DNA of 64,000 nt from contig CM042985.1 of NCBI GenBank assembly GCA_023678885.1, positions 7,428,985 through 7,492,984 of the forward strand, written 5' to 3'. The notes beneath the pieces were generated by a model that did not search any database, had not been told where the DNA came from, and saw only the letters and a list, made by a program, of their open reading frames with translations. This DNA is from Pogostemon cablin (Eukaryota > Streptophyta > Magnoliopsida > Lamiales > Lamiaceae). Of this stretch, positions 1 to 11,145 are shown in pieces. Position 1 is the first letter of the stretch. Each line of letters starts with the position of its first letter. A program made the translations under genes and the position numbers.

Positions 1-380
1 AAACAAGTCAATAGACAATAATAGCGAGAAACCATATGGAATTGGACGGTTAAAAAACAGCAAATGATATATAATTATTTAAAGGAATTATATTTCATCA
101 CAATTCGTACTATACATGGAAAAATAATAGCATTAATAAAAAGTGAATATTTTTACTGAAAAGTGGCAACTGATTAAGTTAATGCAATACGGTATCATGT
201 AAGTATTGCATTAAAAAATTATTTCTACTGATATTTTGATTTAGAACCAATGAAATCGATTTATGGTGAAACAAATTCGTTAAAAAATTTGTTTTATTAC
301 TAACGATTATCCTAAATTCCTATGTTTAAAGATGTTATTATTTCTATAAATCTAACGAATTGTTTTTGAAAAATTTTAAG

Positions 381-1196
381 AGCGGCGCTATTGACATCCG
401 AAACATTACTAAGAACGCTTGATTATTAAAATAATTAATAGTAAAAATCATATGATACTCCTACCCTTAAATTTACACCCACACTAGTTTATCCAATTAA
501 TTTTTCTAAGTTCACCCATAAACATTACTAAGCCCAACCAAAATTAATTATTATATTAGGTTATGATAATATGCATCTCTAGACTCAATATTGCAGCTTC
601 GGTGGAATTAGGATTAAAAGAAGAAACAAAAGATCATGTGAGGACTCAAATTGACATAGAGGACTCAAATTGAAGAATTAACGAATCTGATTTCTCATGG
701 TCTATCGTCTCTGACATTCATCATTATTTCTCCTTTCTCTTATTTATTTATTTATTATTTCTTATTTTCTTTCTTCAATTTTACATATGTTTACTAAATA
801 TATTTATAAGATGTTATAGATGGCGGTGAGTGAAAACCATAGTTCCTTACAACAAATTAAACTATTAAATTAGGGTTCTAATAATTTACATCAACTAATT
901 TCTTTTTTATTTTTGATCTTGTTATTCTCTTCTATTTTTTCTCTTGGTATGTTTTTAGGGTTTTAAATTTGTATTCAGTAATAATATTGGGTGAGCTTAG
1001 CGTTGATCTTGGGTGGACTTAGCAAAATTAATTGGGTGGAACTAGTTTAGGTGTAAATTTAGAGGTGAGGGTTTAATATGAATTTCACCACTAATATTTT
1101 TTAAAATCGGTGTCCTTAGTAGTGTTTTGGGTGACATTTTTTAAGAATCGATGCCCTTAGTAGTGTTTTGGGTGGTAATGGCGCACTATTGCCGCC
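381..1196. repeat. Foldback (long inverted-repeat) element
   Basis: The two ends are inverted copies of each other over roughly 150 bp. The left arm (about 381-540) carries ACATTACTAAG, AAATTTACACC and CCAATTAATTTT in that order, and the reverse complement of the right arm (about 980-1196) carries matching blocks in the same order. The outer ends are rich in GGCGGC/GCGCTATTG-like sequence. The right arm holds an extra 53-bp direct duplication containing CCTTAGTAGTGTTTTGGGTG. No long ORF lies inside. This is likely a non-autonomous DNA transposon of Mutator or foldback type. Borders are approximate and no target-site duplication was identified. Confidence 0.55.
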
Positions 1197-1398
1197 CAAA
1201 TTTTAATTGTACGGTTATCATTTTTCGTCCATCAATTATTATTTTTGTTGTGTAATTGACGGCAATGAGACCACACATTATTATTTATGGATAAATTTAA
1301 TCAATATTTTCTCCAAAATCGGCCAAAATTGCTAATGTTTAGTTGTCTAATTTCTTTGATTGCTGCGAATAGATTGTTTTCTATATTTACATGGAATC

Positions 1399-1506
1399 AA
1401 ATAAGTTAGGAGGATTATTTTATTTTCTATTTCTAGCATATATAATTATTCCAAATAAGTTAGGAGTATTATTTTATTTTCTATTTCAAGCATATATAAT
1501 TAAGAC
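1399..1506. repeat. Two-copy 54-bp tandem duplication
   Basis: A unit beginning AAATAAGTTAGGAG occurs at 1399 and again at 1453, with only a few mismatches. It lies in AT-rich DNA without coding potential. Confidence 0.75.
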
Positions 1507-2820
1507 CGCTTGTTTATGTAGCTGTATTCAAAATTTTATTTGAAAAAAAACTTTATGGGTTTTTATCCTCTTATTATCACATTATTTGTATTTCTTTATT
1601 CTTTGAGAATTAACAAATTTCATTGTTGAAAGATGCTTTAGTGTCTAAACTAGATCAGGTTGACATGAGGTGAATCAGCAATGTATTTAAGCACATTATT
1701 TACTTTTTATTCACTTAGTAATCAATTCATTCTCAAGCAATCAATAAAATATCTCTCGTTGCAGTATATGTTTGCTAGGTTAACATGAGTTGAATTACTC
1801 TAAAATAATCTCCATCTTCATTTAAGAAAGCACACAAACTCTATTATTTTATGTGATCAAGTTCATCTTCTTATCAAATACTTTGAGTGATCTTTGATGA
1901 TTTTTATAAAAAAAAAAAAAAGACTTTTAATCCACCTCACAATATCCCTTAGGTGAAAAGGCTAACACGAATTTTTGCCATTGATTTAACATTCTGTTAT
2001 AAATCCATCACAGTTATATTCTCATAATGAGATGTTTGGCTCTCATGATCGATGAGTTGGCCAATTACCAGCTAAATGCAAGTAATTAATTAATTATAGT
2101 CAAATAAATGACCACCTCAAGTTTTGCCGCCCATAACAGTCCAAATATTTTTTATTTTGTATAATTAATTAATATTAAAATACAGTCAAATATTATTATT
2201 TAATTATTCACGGAAAACAGCGTGGAACACATATATAATATAATATATAATAATTAAAAAAAAAACAAATGAGAAAATCTCAAATACGAGTGTCAAAGCA
2301 TAAGTTCTAATTTTTCTGTTCACATAATTAATTGAAAATTTATACTTTAGCTAACAAATATTTTTGTGGTGGAGATATAATAATATTTTATGATATTTTC
2401 AGAGCTCTAAACAAAAATTCAAATGGCAATAAAACCACTCGTAAAGAAAATTGAAATAACGGTCAGTTTGATTTGATTTTATTTTATTTTATTCGAATAA
2501 AGCACAACTAGCTTGCGTCATATTCGAAATTGGACCTACTATTTTTTGTAACGTAATAATAAAATGATATTCGGAAATGGACCTACTATTTTTAATATTT
2601 TATTTAAATAAAAAAATACAATCAATCATTATCAATGAATATACACTGCGTTTTAATTATGAAGAAAAATAGAAATGAAGTAGTGCCGCAGCTGGAACAG
2701 TCGTTTTTTCCCACCTCCTCCACGCGTTCAAAAAATATATAAAAAATAAGATATAAAAATTAAAAATAGAAATAAAAAATAAAAATGGTGGACACGAAGA
2801 AGTCAAGAAAAGGTTGTAAG
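1507..2820. other. Gene-free AT-rich stretch upstream of the kinase
   Basis: Only short ORFs without recognisable content are present on either strand. The part nearest 3023 must hold the kinase promoter. Nothing else was identified. Confidence 0.5.
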
Positions 2821-2823
2821 CAC

Positions 2824-2831
2824 ATATAAAA
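2824..2831 (+). promoter_or_regulatory. Possible TATA box of the CIPK gene
   Basis: ATATAAAA lies about 190 bp upstream of the kinase start codon, a normal distance for a plant TATA box plus 5' leader. Similar AT-rich strings occur nearby, so the assignment is weak. Confidence 0.3.
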
Positions 2832-3022
2832 TGGTGTAAAAGATTTACATAATAGACACAGCTTATGACAGCAATTAAAAAATCAAAACCAGTAATCCAC
2901 CAAACTATTTTTAGATCATTTCTTTTGTTAAATCTCCTCCTTTTTCCTGAATTTCTTCCCACCTGAATTCCCGTTTGATTTCCTACTTTTAAGGGTCTCT
3001 GGATTCCAAAACTCCAGAGACC

Positions 3023-4327
3023 ATGAATCCCGGTCGGCCGCCGCCATTGGTGGCTGGTTCTTCTTCCATGGCTTTGTCGCCGGAAAATGCTCTGTTTAAC
3101 AAGTACGAGGTGGGGAAGCTTCTGGGATGCGGTGCGTTTGCCAAGGTTTATCACGCTCGTGATGTGGCTACAGGGCAAAGCGTTGCGATTAAAGTGATTA
3201 ATAAGAGCAGATTGAAGGATAATGTGAATCTGATGAACAATATCAAACGCGAGATCTCGATTATGAGTCGGTTGCGCCACCCGCACATCGTGAAGCTTTT
3301 TGAGGTTATGGCGACCAAGAGTAAGATCTATTTCGTGTTGGAGTTCGTCAAGGGTGGAGAATTGTTTGCTAAAGTGTCGAAAGGCCGATTATCGGAGGAA
3401 TTAGGGCGGAAGTATTTCCAGCAGCTGATCTCCGCCGTGGGGTACTGCCATTCGCGCGGCGTTTACCACCGAGATTTGAAGCCGGAGAATCTCCTCCTGG
3501 ATGAAAATGGGGATCTGAAGGTCTCGGATTTCGGACTCAGCGCGCTGGCGCACCACGCGCGGGGGGATGGATTGTTGCACACGCTCTGCGGGACGCCGGC
3601 GTACGTGGCGCCGGAGATTCTCGCGAAGAAGGGGTACGACGGCGCGAAGATCGACGTTTGGTCGAGCGGCGTCGTTTTGTTCGTCCTCATTGCTGGGTAT
3701 TTACCATTCAATGATCCCAATTTGATGAATATGTACAAAAAGATCTACAAAGGCGAATTCCGGTGCCCTAAATGGATGTCGCCGGATCTGAAACGGTTTC
3801 TGTCTCGAGCTCTGGATACGAATCCAGAAACCAGAATCTCCATTGATGAAATCAAGGCCGATCCCTGGTTCAGAAAGGGTTTCAAAGAGTCGAAGAATGA
3901 AATCTCCGTCGGTGTTGTGAGGGAGGAAGAGAAGAAATTGCAGGATCTGAACGCGTTTGACATCATTTCCTTCTCCCGAGGTCTGAATCTCTCTGGCCTG
4001 TTCGATTCCGCTTCCAAATCCGGCGAGGATGTCGACCGGCTGACGGCGGAGGAGTCGCCGGAGAACGTCATGGAAAAGGTGGAGGACGTGGTGAAGGCGG
4101 AGAACGGCGGAGTACAATTGAGGAGAACCAAGGAATGTGGAATGGAGCTGGAGGGACAGAACGGTAATTTCGTCGTCGCGTTAGACGTTTACCGGTTGAC
4201 CGAGAAGTTGGTCGTTGTTGAGGTGAAAAGGAAAGCCGGTGACGTCGCCGCGTTTTCAGAGCTGTGGAGGGACAAAATCAGGCCGGTAATTCACCGACAA
4301 CCGGAGCAACAGGTTTCCGTCAACTAG
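3023..4327 (+). CDS. CBL-interacting protein kinase (CIPK / SnRK3)
   Basis: Intronless 434-residue Ser/Thr kinase. Seen: glycine loop GCGAFAKVY (35-43), ATP lysine K57, catalytic HRDLKPEN with D151, DFG at 169-171, and an activation segment ending in APE at 196-198. The C-terminal regulatory part has the NAF motif starting at N310 (LNAFDIISFS), followed by the region where PP2C phosphatases bind in this family. CIPKs are activated when a calcium-loaded CBL sensor binds the NAF motif, and they phosphorylate ion transporters and other stress targets. Length and lack of introns fit the intronless CIPK clade (CIPK2/10/11/12/18/19/20-like); the exact orthologue cannot be named by eye. The first ATG adds 15 residues before a second in-frame Met16, and either could be used. 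The coding part is clearly more GC-rich than its flanks. Confidence 0.95.
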   Translation: MNPGRPPPLVAGSSSMALSPENALFNKYEVGKLLGCGAFAKVYHARDVATGQSVAIKVINKSRLKDNVNLMNNIKREISIMSRLRHPHIVKLFEVMATKSKIYFVLEFVKGGELFAKVSKGRLSEELGRKYFQQLISAVGYCHSRGVYHRDLKPENLLLDENGDLKVSDFGLSALAHHARGDGLLHTLCGTPAYVAPEILAKKGYDGAKIDVWSSGVVLFVLIAGYLPFNDPNLMNMYKKIYKGEFRCPKWMSPDLKRFLSRALDTNPETRISIDEIKADPWFRKGFKESKNEISVGVVREEEKKLQDLNAFDIISFSRGLNLSGLFDSASKSGEDVDRLTAEESPENVMEKVEDVVKAENGGVQLRRTKECGMELEGQNGNFVVALDVYRLTEKLVVVEVKRKAGDVAAFSELWRDKIRPVIHRQPEQQVSVN

Positions 4328-4386
4328 AATCCATCCCACGGCCGGCTGCCGGGGGTGTTTTCGTCCATTTATATTTTTGTTTGTAA

Positions 4387-4392
4387 AATAAA
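4387..4392 (+). terminator. Poly(A) signal of the CIPK gene
   Basis: A canonical AATAAA lies 60 bp after the stop codon, before the flanking Stowaway element. Confidence 0.5.
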
Positions 4393-4439
4393 TATTTTTC
4401 CACCATCAATTCCACATATCTATTCGTGTGCTTGTATAA

Positions 4440-4745
4440 TACTCCCTCCGTCCCGGGAAGTATTTCGCGTATTGGTGTGCGCGGAGTTTAAGAAAATTTT
4501 GTATTTTTATGTATAAAGTAAGAAAGAGAATATATATTTTAGTTGATTTAATGAAAAATGTGTGTAAAGTTATTGAGAGATGTGAAAAAAGTGTGTAAAG
4601 TTTTTGGGAGATGTGAAAAAGTAATTATTATATTGGGATATGTGTAAAAAGTGAGTATTAGTATAATGTATTTTTTACCAAATTTAGTAAAAGTAAAGTG
4701 TGAAATACTTTGAGGGACGGATGAAAAAGGAAAGTGTGAAATACC
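4440..4745. mobile_element. Stowaway-type MITE, right end degraded
   Basis: It begins with TA followed by CTCCCTCCGTCCC, the classic Stowaway terminal repeat. An inverted GGGACGGATG and AAGTGTGAAATA follow at 4715-4742. The usual final GGGACGGAGGGAGTA is missing, so the right end looks truncated. It sits about 110 bp beyond the kinase stop codon, close to its poly(A) region. Confidence 0.75.
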
Positions 4746-7540
4746 ACCATTGTGCAGTATCAATTTATTTAAAAAAAAAAAGAAAAGAAAAAAGAAATAG
4801 GTCGTATTATAGGAATGATTAGGACGATCAATGCAGGCCCGAATTTTGAAATTCCCGGCCCGATTGTAGAAAATGTGTTAAGAGAGTGGATCGATCGTAC
4901 ACAAACGATGTTTGATCTTCTGCCGTTTGTATATTTTTCGAGGATTTTTAAATGTCGTTTATTTTGCTTATTTATTTTTAAATTAGAAATGGTATGTTTG
5001 TCTGAAATCGGAATCGAAGTGAAATTGAAATTGATGATTAAGAATAGTATGCCAGCTGTCCTAATTGTCAATACACATGTTTGGTAGGTAGTGCATGTTT
5101 TACTAATCAAATTAGCCTAATTAATTTTCAAATTTTAATTGAATTATAGCGACTGTTGAACATAGGCGTAGTGACTTCAGATCTTCTATAATTTCAAGTC
5201 ATACAATATTATTCATTTCAAAGAATATGGAGTATTTATTTCAAGAGAGTAAGCAAGTATTCATATTTTTCATTTTGATTAAATAAATAAATTACTCTAA
5301 CATAGAAAATGCGATTTTGTAATTCATGGGTTCAAAAAAAAGTGAACTACTCCGAGTGAACGGATTATTTCTGCATGATAAACAATTACTCATTTAATAA
5401 CTAAGTTAATTTTCTTTTATATCATGTATTTTTTCAAAAATAATAATTAACGATTTATTTTTCATATGATGTTTCCTAATTCAATTTCAAATCGATATTT
5501 TCATGGAATAGAAGTTATAGAATAGAAGTAAATTTACCAGTTAATTTTGCGACAAAAGAATTTGGTCTTTCATGCCATAAATTTAAAAGATAACAGTAAT
5601 AAAAATTTGAAAAAAATAAAATAAAATCAATATACAAATATATGTGTTGGATGATAGTGACATAAATCAACAAATGGATAAATTTTCAATATCACATTCA
5701 ATATTTGTGTTACACATATCTTCAACTCAGCAAGAATATGCCTTATATATTGTGTGAAAGAGACCCATCAATTTCTCATTCTAATTTTGAATCAAATATC
5801 ACCAACACATTAATACATTTTATCAAATTATTTTATTAGAAAATTTAGTTTATAGATAAATTTACAATCCAATTAAGTATGTACGAGACCACTATACCTA
5901 AATCTAAGACCTTAGTGCGAAATACACCTACAATAATAAAATTACAATTATTCACAATAATTGAAATTACAATTATATTCTAAGAATTAATCTTAAACTG
6001 CTAGTATAAAATATACCATAAAGATGAAAGAATAATTACATCTCTATAATTAAATAAGTTCTGAGGATATTTAGAGCATTTATATCTATAAAATTTCAAC
6101 CTTTTAGTTTAGGATATATTTTACTAATAGGATTTAAGGTTATTTATTAGAATATAATTATAATTTTACCCTTATTAAAGCATTTAATATTTTTTCAAAT
6201 TCTATAGTACATCCTATGCTAGGAGTTTAAGTTGCGAAGGAGATTCATGAGACACTAACTCAAATATATAATAATAATGGGAAGTCCAAACAATAACTAC
6301 AAAGGTTCAAATAATTTATAAAATGCTGTACATATTACATAAAGTAACCTGTAATCTAGACAACTTTCAAACAATAATTTGTATTCCAGATAAATAAATA
6401 ATAACTCCAAAGTGCAAATAATTAATTAAAATGTTAGTCCATAAAAATAATCACATCCAATGCCTTCATAGCTTCTACAAAAGTCGTTATCTGGTAGTCT
6501 TACAGTACTACAATATTTTCAAGACTTTCACACAGGTAAATCTGAAGTTATATACTTCAATAATTAAGATGGGAACTATTAATATTAGTTTACAACAAAA
6601 CAAGTGTATATGATTCTGATATTAGGTATACATATTACAAATGTAACAAAAACAGTTTGTCTCACAAAATCAAAAACAAAAATTGAAGTCCCACTGAGCA
6701 AAAGTTTCTGTCACACAATTGGTTTTTTTTATCGCTCAAAGTCAGTTGTTAGTATAATTAGCAGTTAGTTCACCAAGTATCCATACTCCCTCCTTTCTAC
6801 AACTCTCCTTATAACTCCGCTCCTATTCCGTCACACAATCGTAACAAAAACGCATACTCCCTATTGTGATATTAGGTAGAAATCATTCTCATTCATACCA
6901 TTCAAACAAAAATAAAAACAGTTTCTGTCAAGGATCAGATTTAGGGAAGTGTGATTTACCTAAACTGGAAATGCTCCACTGAGCAACAAGAGTAAAGTGA
7001 AGCCAAGATCAGAAAAAAAGGATCAAAAACCCTTTTCCAGTTACTGATTATTGATTTAAAACATAAACCAAAGAAACAAAGCAAATGTATACATGACATC
7101 ATTACAAGAAAAGCCCCTTATAAAATTTTTAACTAAACCAAGCATTGAACTCAAGAAACACTGGTAATACTAAATTAAGAATTAACAAGATGTGAGTCTC
7201 AAGTCAAATCTAGACTAATGTGAACAGAAAGTCTAACCTCAGAATGGGCAACCAAGATTAGCTATGTAAGGATATCTAGAATGTCATTAGTAGCTATTTT
7301 TTAGGAATAAACTAGTTTAGTCATTATTGCAGCCAAGGATCAGAAGCAATAAAGGTAAACATTAGTTAAATGAAGCAGATCAGCAACATCTTCAAAAGCA
7401 CAATTCTTTAGAAATAGAACAAAAATTAAAGTCAAATCATGATCATACAGTCTTGATCATAAATACATGCTTAAAATAGGAGCATATTTCAAATATTTCA
7501 AAATTGATCATAGATAAAGCAACTGATATTTACAAACCGG
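4746..7540. other. Gene-free stretch
   Basis: AT-rich DNA with scattered short ORFs lacking domains, good codon content or flanking splice logic. The segment 6900-7540, just downstream of the pseudogene on the minus strand, is less AT-rich and may hold remnants of its 3' part. Nothing else was recognised. Confidence 0.5.
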
Positions 7541-7976
7541 CTAATCAACTAAACCTGATGGCCAGTTTCTTTTTGGCGGCCTCAGCAATCTTAACCGTAC
7601 CACGATATTCATGTATTTCATCAAATACTCAACTACCTCTACCTCCGCCCGAGTTTTGACGTCGGCTGACGAATCTGATTTAGCCCCAAGCATGGATGAG
7701 CCAATCGCTTGCTTGCCTTGATAAATCCAATACTGATTTGCCAGCTCAGTAGCCAATCTATGCTTTTATCCTGATTCTCAGCCACAAGTTTATCATACCT
7801 CACACCATCCAGAATAAATTCTTCAGTAGCATCCTTTTCCATTTCTGGAAATAGCAATTGTTTCAATTTCTCTCAGTTGCACGACGGACTCTAGCCTCAT
7901 CCTCTTCCCGAATTAAGCGAGAGTCTCTCATTGTTACTTCATCGACGGTAGTGATTTGATTGCTGGAGCCGGCCAT
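7541..7976 (-). pseudogene. Frameshifted coding relic, family not recognised
   Basis: A minus-strand reading starts MAGSSNQITTVDEVTMRDSR and runs about 145 codons to a stop at 7541, but it is split over three frames. An apparent 2-nt insertion near 7868 separates RRATER from LKQLLFPEMEKD. An apparent 1-nt deletion near 7760 separates SIDW from ATELANQYW. Each segment has protein-like composition with charged, probably helical stretches, and the hydrophilic C-terminus ends in RPPKRNWPSGLVD. No intron signals explain the breaks. It could be a decayed small gene or a retrocopy; I do not recognise the family. The GGGCT/GGCCCA-rich stretch directly upstream looks like a promoter rather than random flank. 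Confidence 0.55.
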
Positions 7977-8014
7977 TGCAATTAAACAAACCCTGGCGGT
8001 AGTGTGAAATTATA

Positions 8015-8047
8015 GGCTGGGCTGGGCTGGGCTGGGCTGGGCCGGGC
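8015..8047. repeat. GGGCT pentanucleotide array / Site II-like promoter motif
   Basis: Five consecutive GGGCT-type units end in GGGCCGGGC. On the minus strand they read GCCCGGCCC followed by AGCCC units, 40-70 bp upstream of the pseudogene start. TGGGCC/GGCCCA motifs are typical of plant housekeeping promoters, so this may be the relic promoter of the pseudogene. Confidence 0.6.
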
Positions 8048-8454
8048 AACTTAATATATTATGTTTTATGATTCTTTTCTTTTCACCCCTCATATTTATT
8101 AGTGGGCCGATTGTATGGTGTAAATTTACATTCACGACCCATCAGTTTATTCTCATATATAATAATCCTTCCTTTTGCTTTAAAATGTCCTCTTAAATTA
8201 AGAAATATTATTATTTAATTATTTTTTCATGTAAATTAAGAAATATTATTATTATTTAATATTTAGTGTGTTTGTTGGCTCCATATTTTATTTGTATTAG
8301 TTGGTGTATATAAGTTTCATGTGTGTAAAAAAAACTATTTGGGATAGATAACGTAAATGGAAAAAAAAAGGTTTTTTTATTTATTTTTATTTTTAATAAG
8401 TGGACAGAGGGAGTATTTTACTCCTTGAGGTATAATGTATCCCCACGAGCTATA

Positions 8455-8755
8455 ATTTATGAGTGAGTTTGACGTAAATCGAGTTTATCCATAAACTCTA
8501 ATTTTTAAAATGACTATATATAAAAATTATTTTTTGAATAGTAATAATTTTTATATAGAAGAACAATAATTCATGTCTCTAAAAAGTAATTTTTTATTAA
8601 AGAGTAATCGATAAAGTAGGGTATACAAGAATTTGAAGAGTAACTTTTTAATTTAGAAGAGTAACAGTTTCTGTGTCTAAAAGTTAATTTTTTATATATT
8701 AAAGAGTGATGGGTAAAAACAAGGTTTACATGTAAATTCGGTTTATACAAGTGTT
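8455..8755 (+). repeat. Dispersed repeat family C, copy 1
   Basis: It starts with GAGTGAGTTTGACGTAAATC and continues with recurring AGAGTAAT and GTAATAATTTTTAT blocks, ending in GGTTTACATGTAAATTCGG. It shares the order of these blocks with the copies at 8905, 25455 (reverse) and 28810. Probably a non-autonomous transposon; no target-site duplication was identified. Confidence 0.5.
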
Positions 8756-8904
8756 AGCCATAATTTATAGATGGTTTATGCTATATATTATCCCTATAAT
8801 TTAATATTTATTTTTAGGATTTACAATATTTAATAGTATTATTATCTTTATAATTTTAAAATAAAAAAATTTATATATGTGGATCCGATTCAGACTCACT
8901 CTTC

Positions 8905-9135
8905 GTTATATTTTAAAGTTGAGTGATTATGATGTAAGCTGGGTTTACATTTAAACCTTATTTTTTAAAATTACTCTTTAAATAGTAATAATTTTTATTT
9001 AGAAGAGTAATAATTTATATCTTTAAATAAAGATTTACAAAAAATTTGAAGAGTAATTTTTTCTTTACAAAAGTAACAATTTATGTATGTAAAAAGTAAC
9101 TTTATATGTACAATAGAATAATATATAAAAATAGA
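8905..9135 (+). repeat. Dispersed repeat family C, copy 2
   Basis: The same block order as copy 1 is present: GTTGAGTGATTATGATGTAA, then GGGTTTACATTTAAACC, then GAAGAGTAAT. It directly precedes a gene fragment on the opposite strand. Confidence 0.5.
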
Positions 9136-9388
9136 GTTTCTAGGATGAAAAGAAAAGAAGGAGATGCCACTCTCAGCAATGAGAAAGTTTCTTTGAACCT
9201 TGTCGATGATCGAACTTAAAGATATGAACTGAGTGCCATTTGATGAGTGGTTGGCAGCCTGGACCTTTCCAACCATTTTTGGCTCGAGTTCCAGTTTCAG
9301 CTTGATAGCTATATCTTTCTTAACTGGGTTTTTTAACTTCACATATAGCTCATCAGCTTGTGACTTCGCACTCTCAGTTTCGAGAGTA
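9128..9388 (-). pseudogene. Isolated gene fragment, origin not recognised
   Basis: An open minus-strand reading of roughly 80 codons contains ETESAKSQADELYVKLKNPV, then ELEPKMVGKVQAANHSS and IIDKVQRNFLIAESGI. Its composition is protein-like and more GC-rich than the flanks, but there is no clear start, no splice partner and no stop within the good part; the reading fades into repeat sequence. It lies between a family C copy and another short family C-like end (GTAAACTCAATTTACATGAG at 9397). It is best read as a fragment of a host gene, possibly captured by the repeat; the parent gene is unknown. Confidence 0.35.
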
Positions 9389-9429
9389 GGATGTGTAAAC
9401 TCAATTTACATGAGTATTTTCATTTAAAA

Positions 9430-10530
9430 TTTAGATTCATATTTACATAAATGAATGGAATTCTCATTCTAAGTAATATCTGATTTTTGTCTCGTTTATG
9501 AGATTAGTATATATGAATGAATACATAATTGTATGGGATATCACTAGAAAAAAAAAAGGAAAAAATATTAAAAAACAAAATTTATTAGATTGAATGGGTG
9601 AAAAAGAAAAAAGAGAAGTACATGAGGATGATTGTTGGGATTAGAATCCATGCACGTTTCTTCTTCACATAACATTTTATAATATTGCAGCCTACAATAA
9701 CAAGAAAATTTGGTGGATTCCTCCATATTAAAGTGTAAACAAAGATAAAATTAAATATAACAAATTCTCATGTGTGACAACGTGAATTAATTATTAGAGA
9801 ATTCTTCTATGGTGTGTTTAATTAGTGTCAACAATTTTTGGTATATATAATTTTTTATATTTGGTTCGTTATGAAATAATTTATCATGATTCATATCCTA
9901 TTTTAAGGTATAATGTAAATTTTTTAGGAATAATTATATTTTAACTCATAAGAATATATATGTCCAATCCATTTCAACTAATTACGTGTTTATGGAAGAA
10001 TGTTGTATATGAAAAATGTCATTTTATTTAATAATTAAAAGATTAAGTGAAAATTCTATTTTAGTTTATGAGGTGTGAGCTTGAACAGAAACATATTAAA
10101 ATCTTTTAAGTATGATTTATTTTAATTTTAGTAAAATTTTCTTCGTCCAGTTGTCCAAATTTAGTTCAGTTCTATTTTAATGTCAGAATTTGTTTAAATT
10201 TGATCCAAATCTTGAGAATTTTTTTTTTTTTGATAAAATGACTAAACTTACATAAGAATCAAAATTGAAAAAAAAAACTCAAAAAAAAAGCAAAATTGAA
10301 ATGCAAATAAAAAAAGATTAAAATCCGAATAATCATACTTAAAAGATAGATTTTGATATTTTCTAGCTTGAATATGAGTTGATAAAAGAGGAAAAAAAAG
10401 AAAAAAAAAAGAGAAAATTCAAAGTACACAAGAAAGCACCATCTTTGTGACCCAAAATTAAATTAATTGGCGATGCAATTAATAATTACTCCATGAGTTG
10501 ATGATGAGATGTGGTTGTTTCACATCTTGC
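9430..10530. other. Gene-free AT-rich stretch
   Basis: Homopolymer-rich DNA with no supported ORF, RNA gene or clear transposon end. Confidence 0.5.
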
Positions 10531-10537
10531 AAATTAG

Positions 10538-10726
10538 CGGCTCGGATACTCTGTTACATTCCCGTATTACATCTCCTGTTACACTAATCGGATGAGCGAC
10601 ATGTGTACTTGGAGAGATATACTACTAACATTGCTCATAACGTCCATTAACAAAAGTTAGGCAAGGAAAGAAATTATATTAAGAAAAATAATATTTTGAA
10701 TGGAATGTAACAGAGCATCCAAGCCG
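10538..10726. mobile_element. Short TIR element, family A copy 1
   Basis: The left end reads CGGCTCGGATACTCTGTTAC. The right end, reverse complemented, reads CGGCTTGGATGCTCTGTTAC, so the inverted repeat is near perfect. Just inside the left end come TTACATCTCCTGTTACA and a GGATGAGCGACATGTG block that recurs in the other family A copies (12.0, 26.9, 28.1 and 54.2 kb). The 189-bp length and lack of coding content make it a MITE. It lies 400 bp upstream of the LBD gene. Confidence 0.65.
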
Positions 10727-10895
10727 ATAAACTAGTAATATGCTTGAAAATTTCGATACAAGCCCAATTAATTTCTTTAAAAATAAATACTTATTAATAT
10801 TAATTGTTGAACGTATGAAGCAAAGTCATGAAGTTGCTGTCCCAAAGTCAAATCTAAGAGATCTCACACATGGGCAACCTTTGAAAGAGCTGGCA

Positions 10896-10929
10896 TTCTC
10901 TCCCTCTCTCTCTCTCTCATATAAAATAG
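10896..10929 (+). promoter_or_regulatory. CT-rich tract and TATA box of the LBD gene
   Basis: A CT microsatellite (about 10898-10917) runs directly into ATATAAAATA (about 10919-10928), roughly 220 bp before the LBD start codon. Pyrimidine patches beside TATA boxes are common in plant core promoters. Confidence 0.5.
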
Positions 10930-11145
10930 TAATATGCTTAATTAAGCCGCCCCAAATAGTTTTTACTTCACCAATTTCCACACTTTTCCTAGTTTCTTCA
11001 CAAAAACATTACATTGACCTTACTTTTTCCCTCAAGAGAGAGTGAGACAGATCTTCAGCTGTTTTAGCTTTTAATCCTAAATATCCATCTTCACTTTCTT
11101 CATTTTGTTGTTAATTTTCTTGATCATTTTGAATCAAAATCTTGA

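Noticed and set aside
2657..3286. 209-codon minus-strand ORF over the CIPK start
   Set aside because: It is antisense to a clear kinase; its C-terminus is low-complexity translation of AT-rich DNA.
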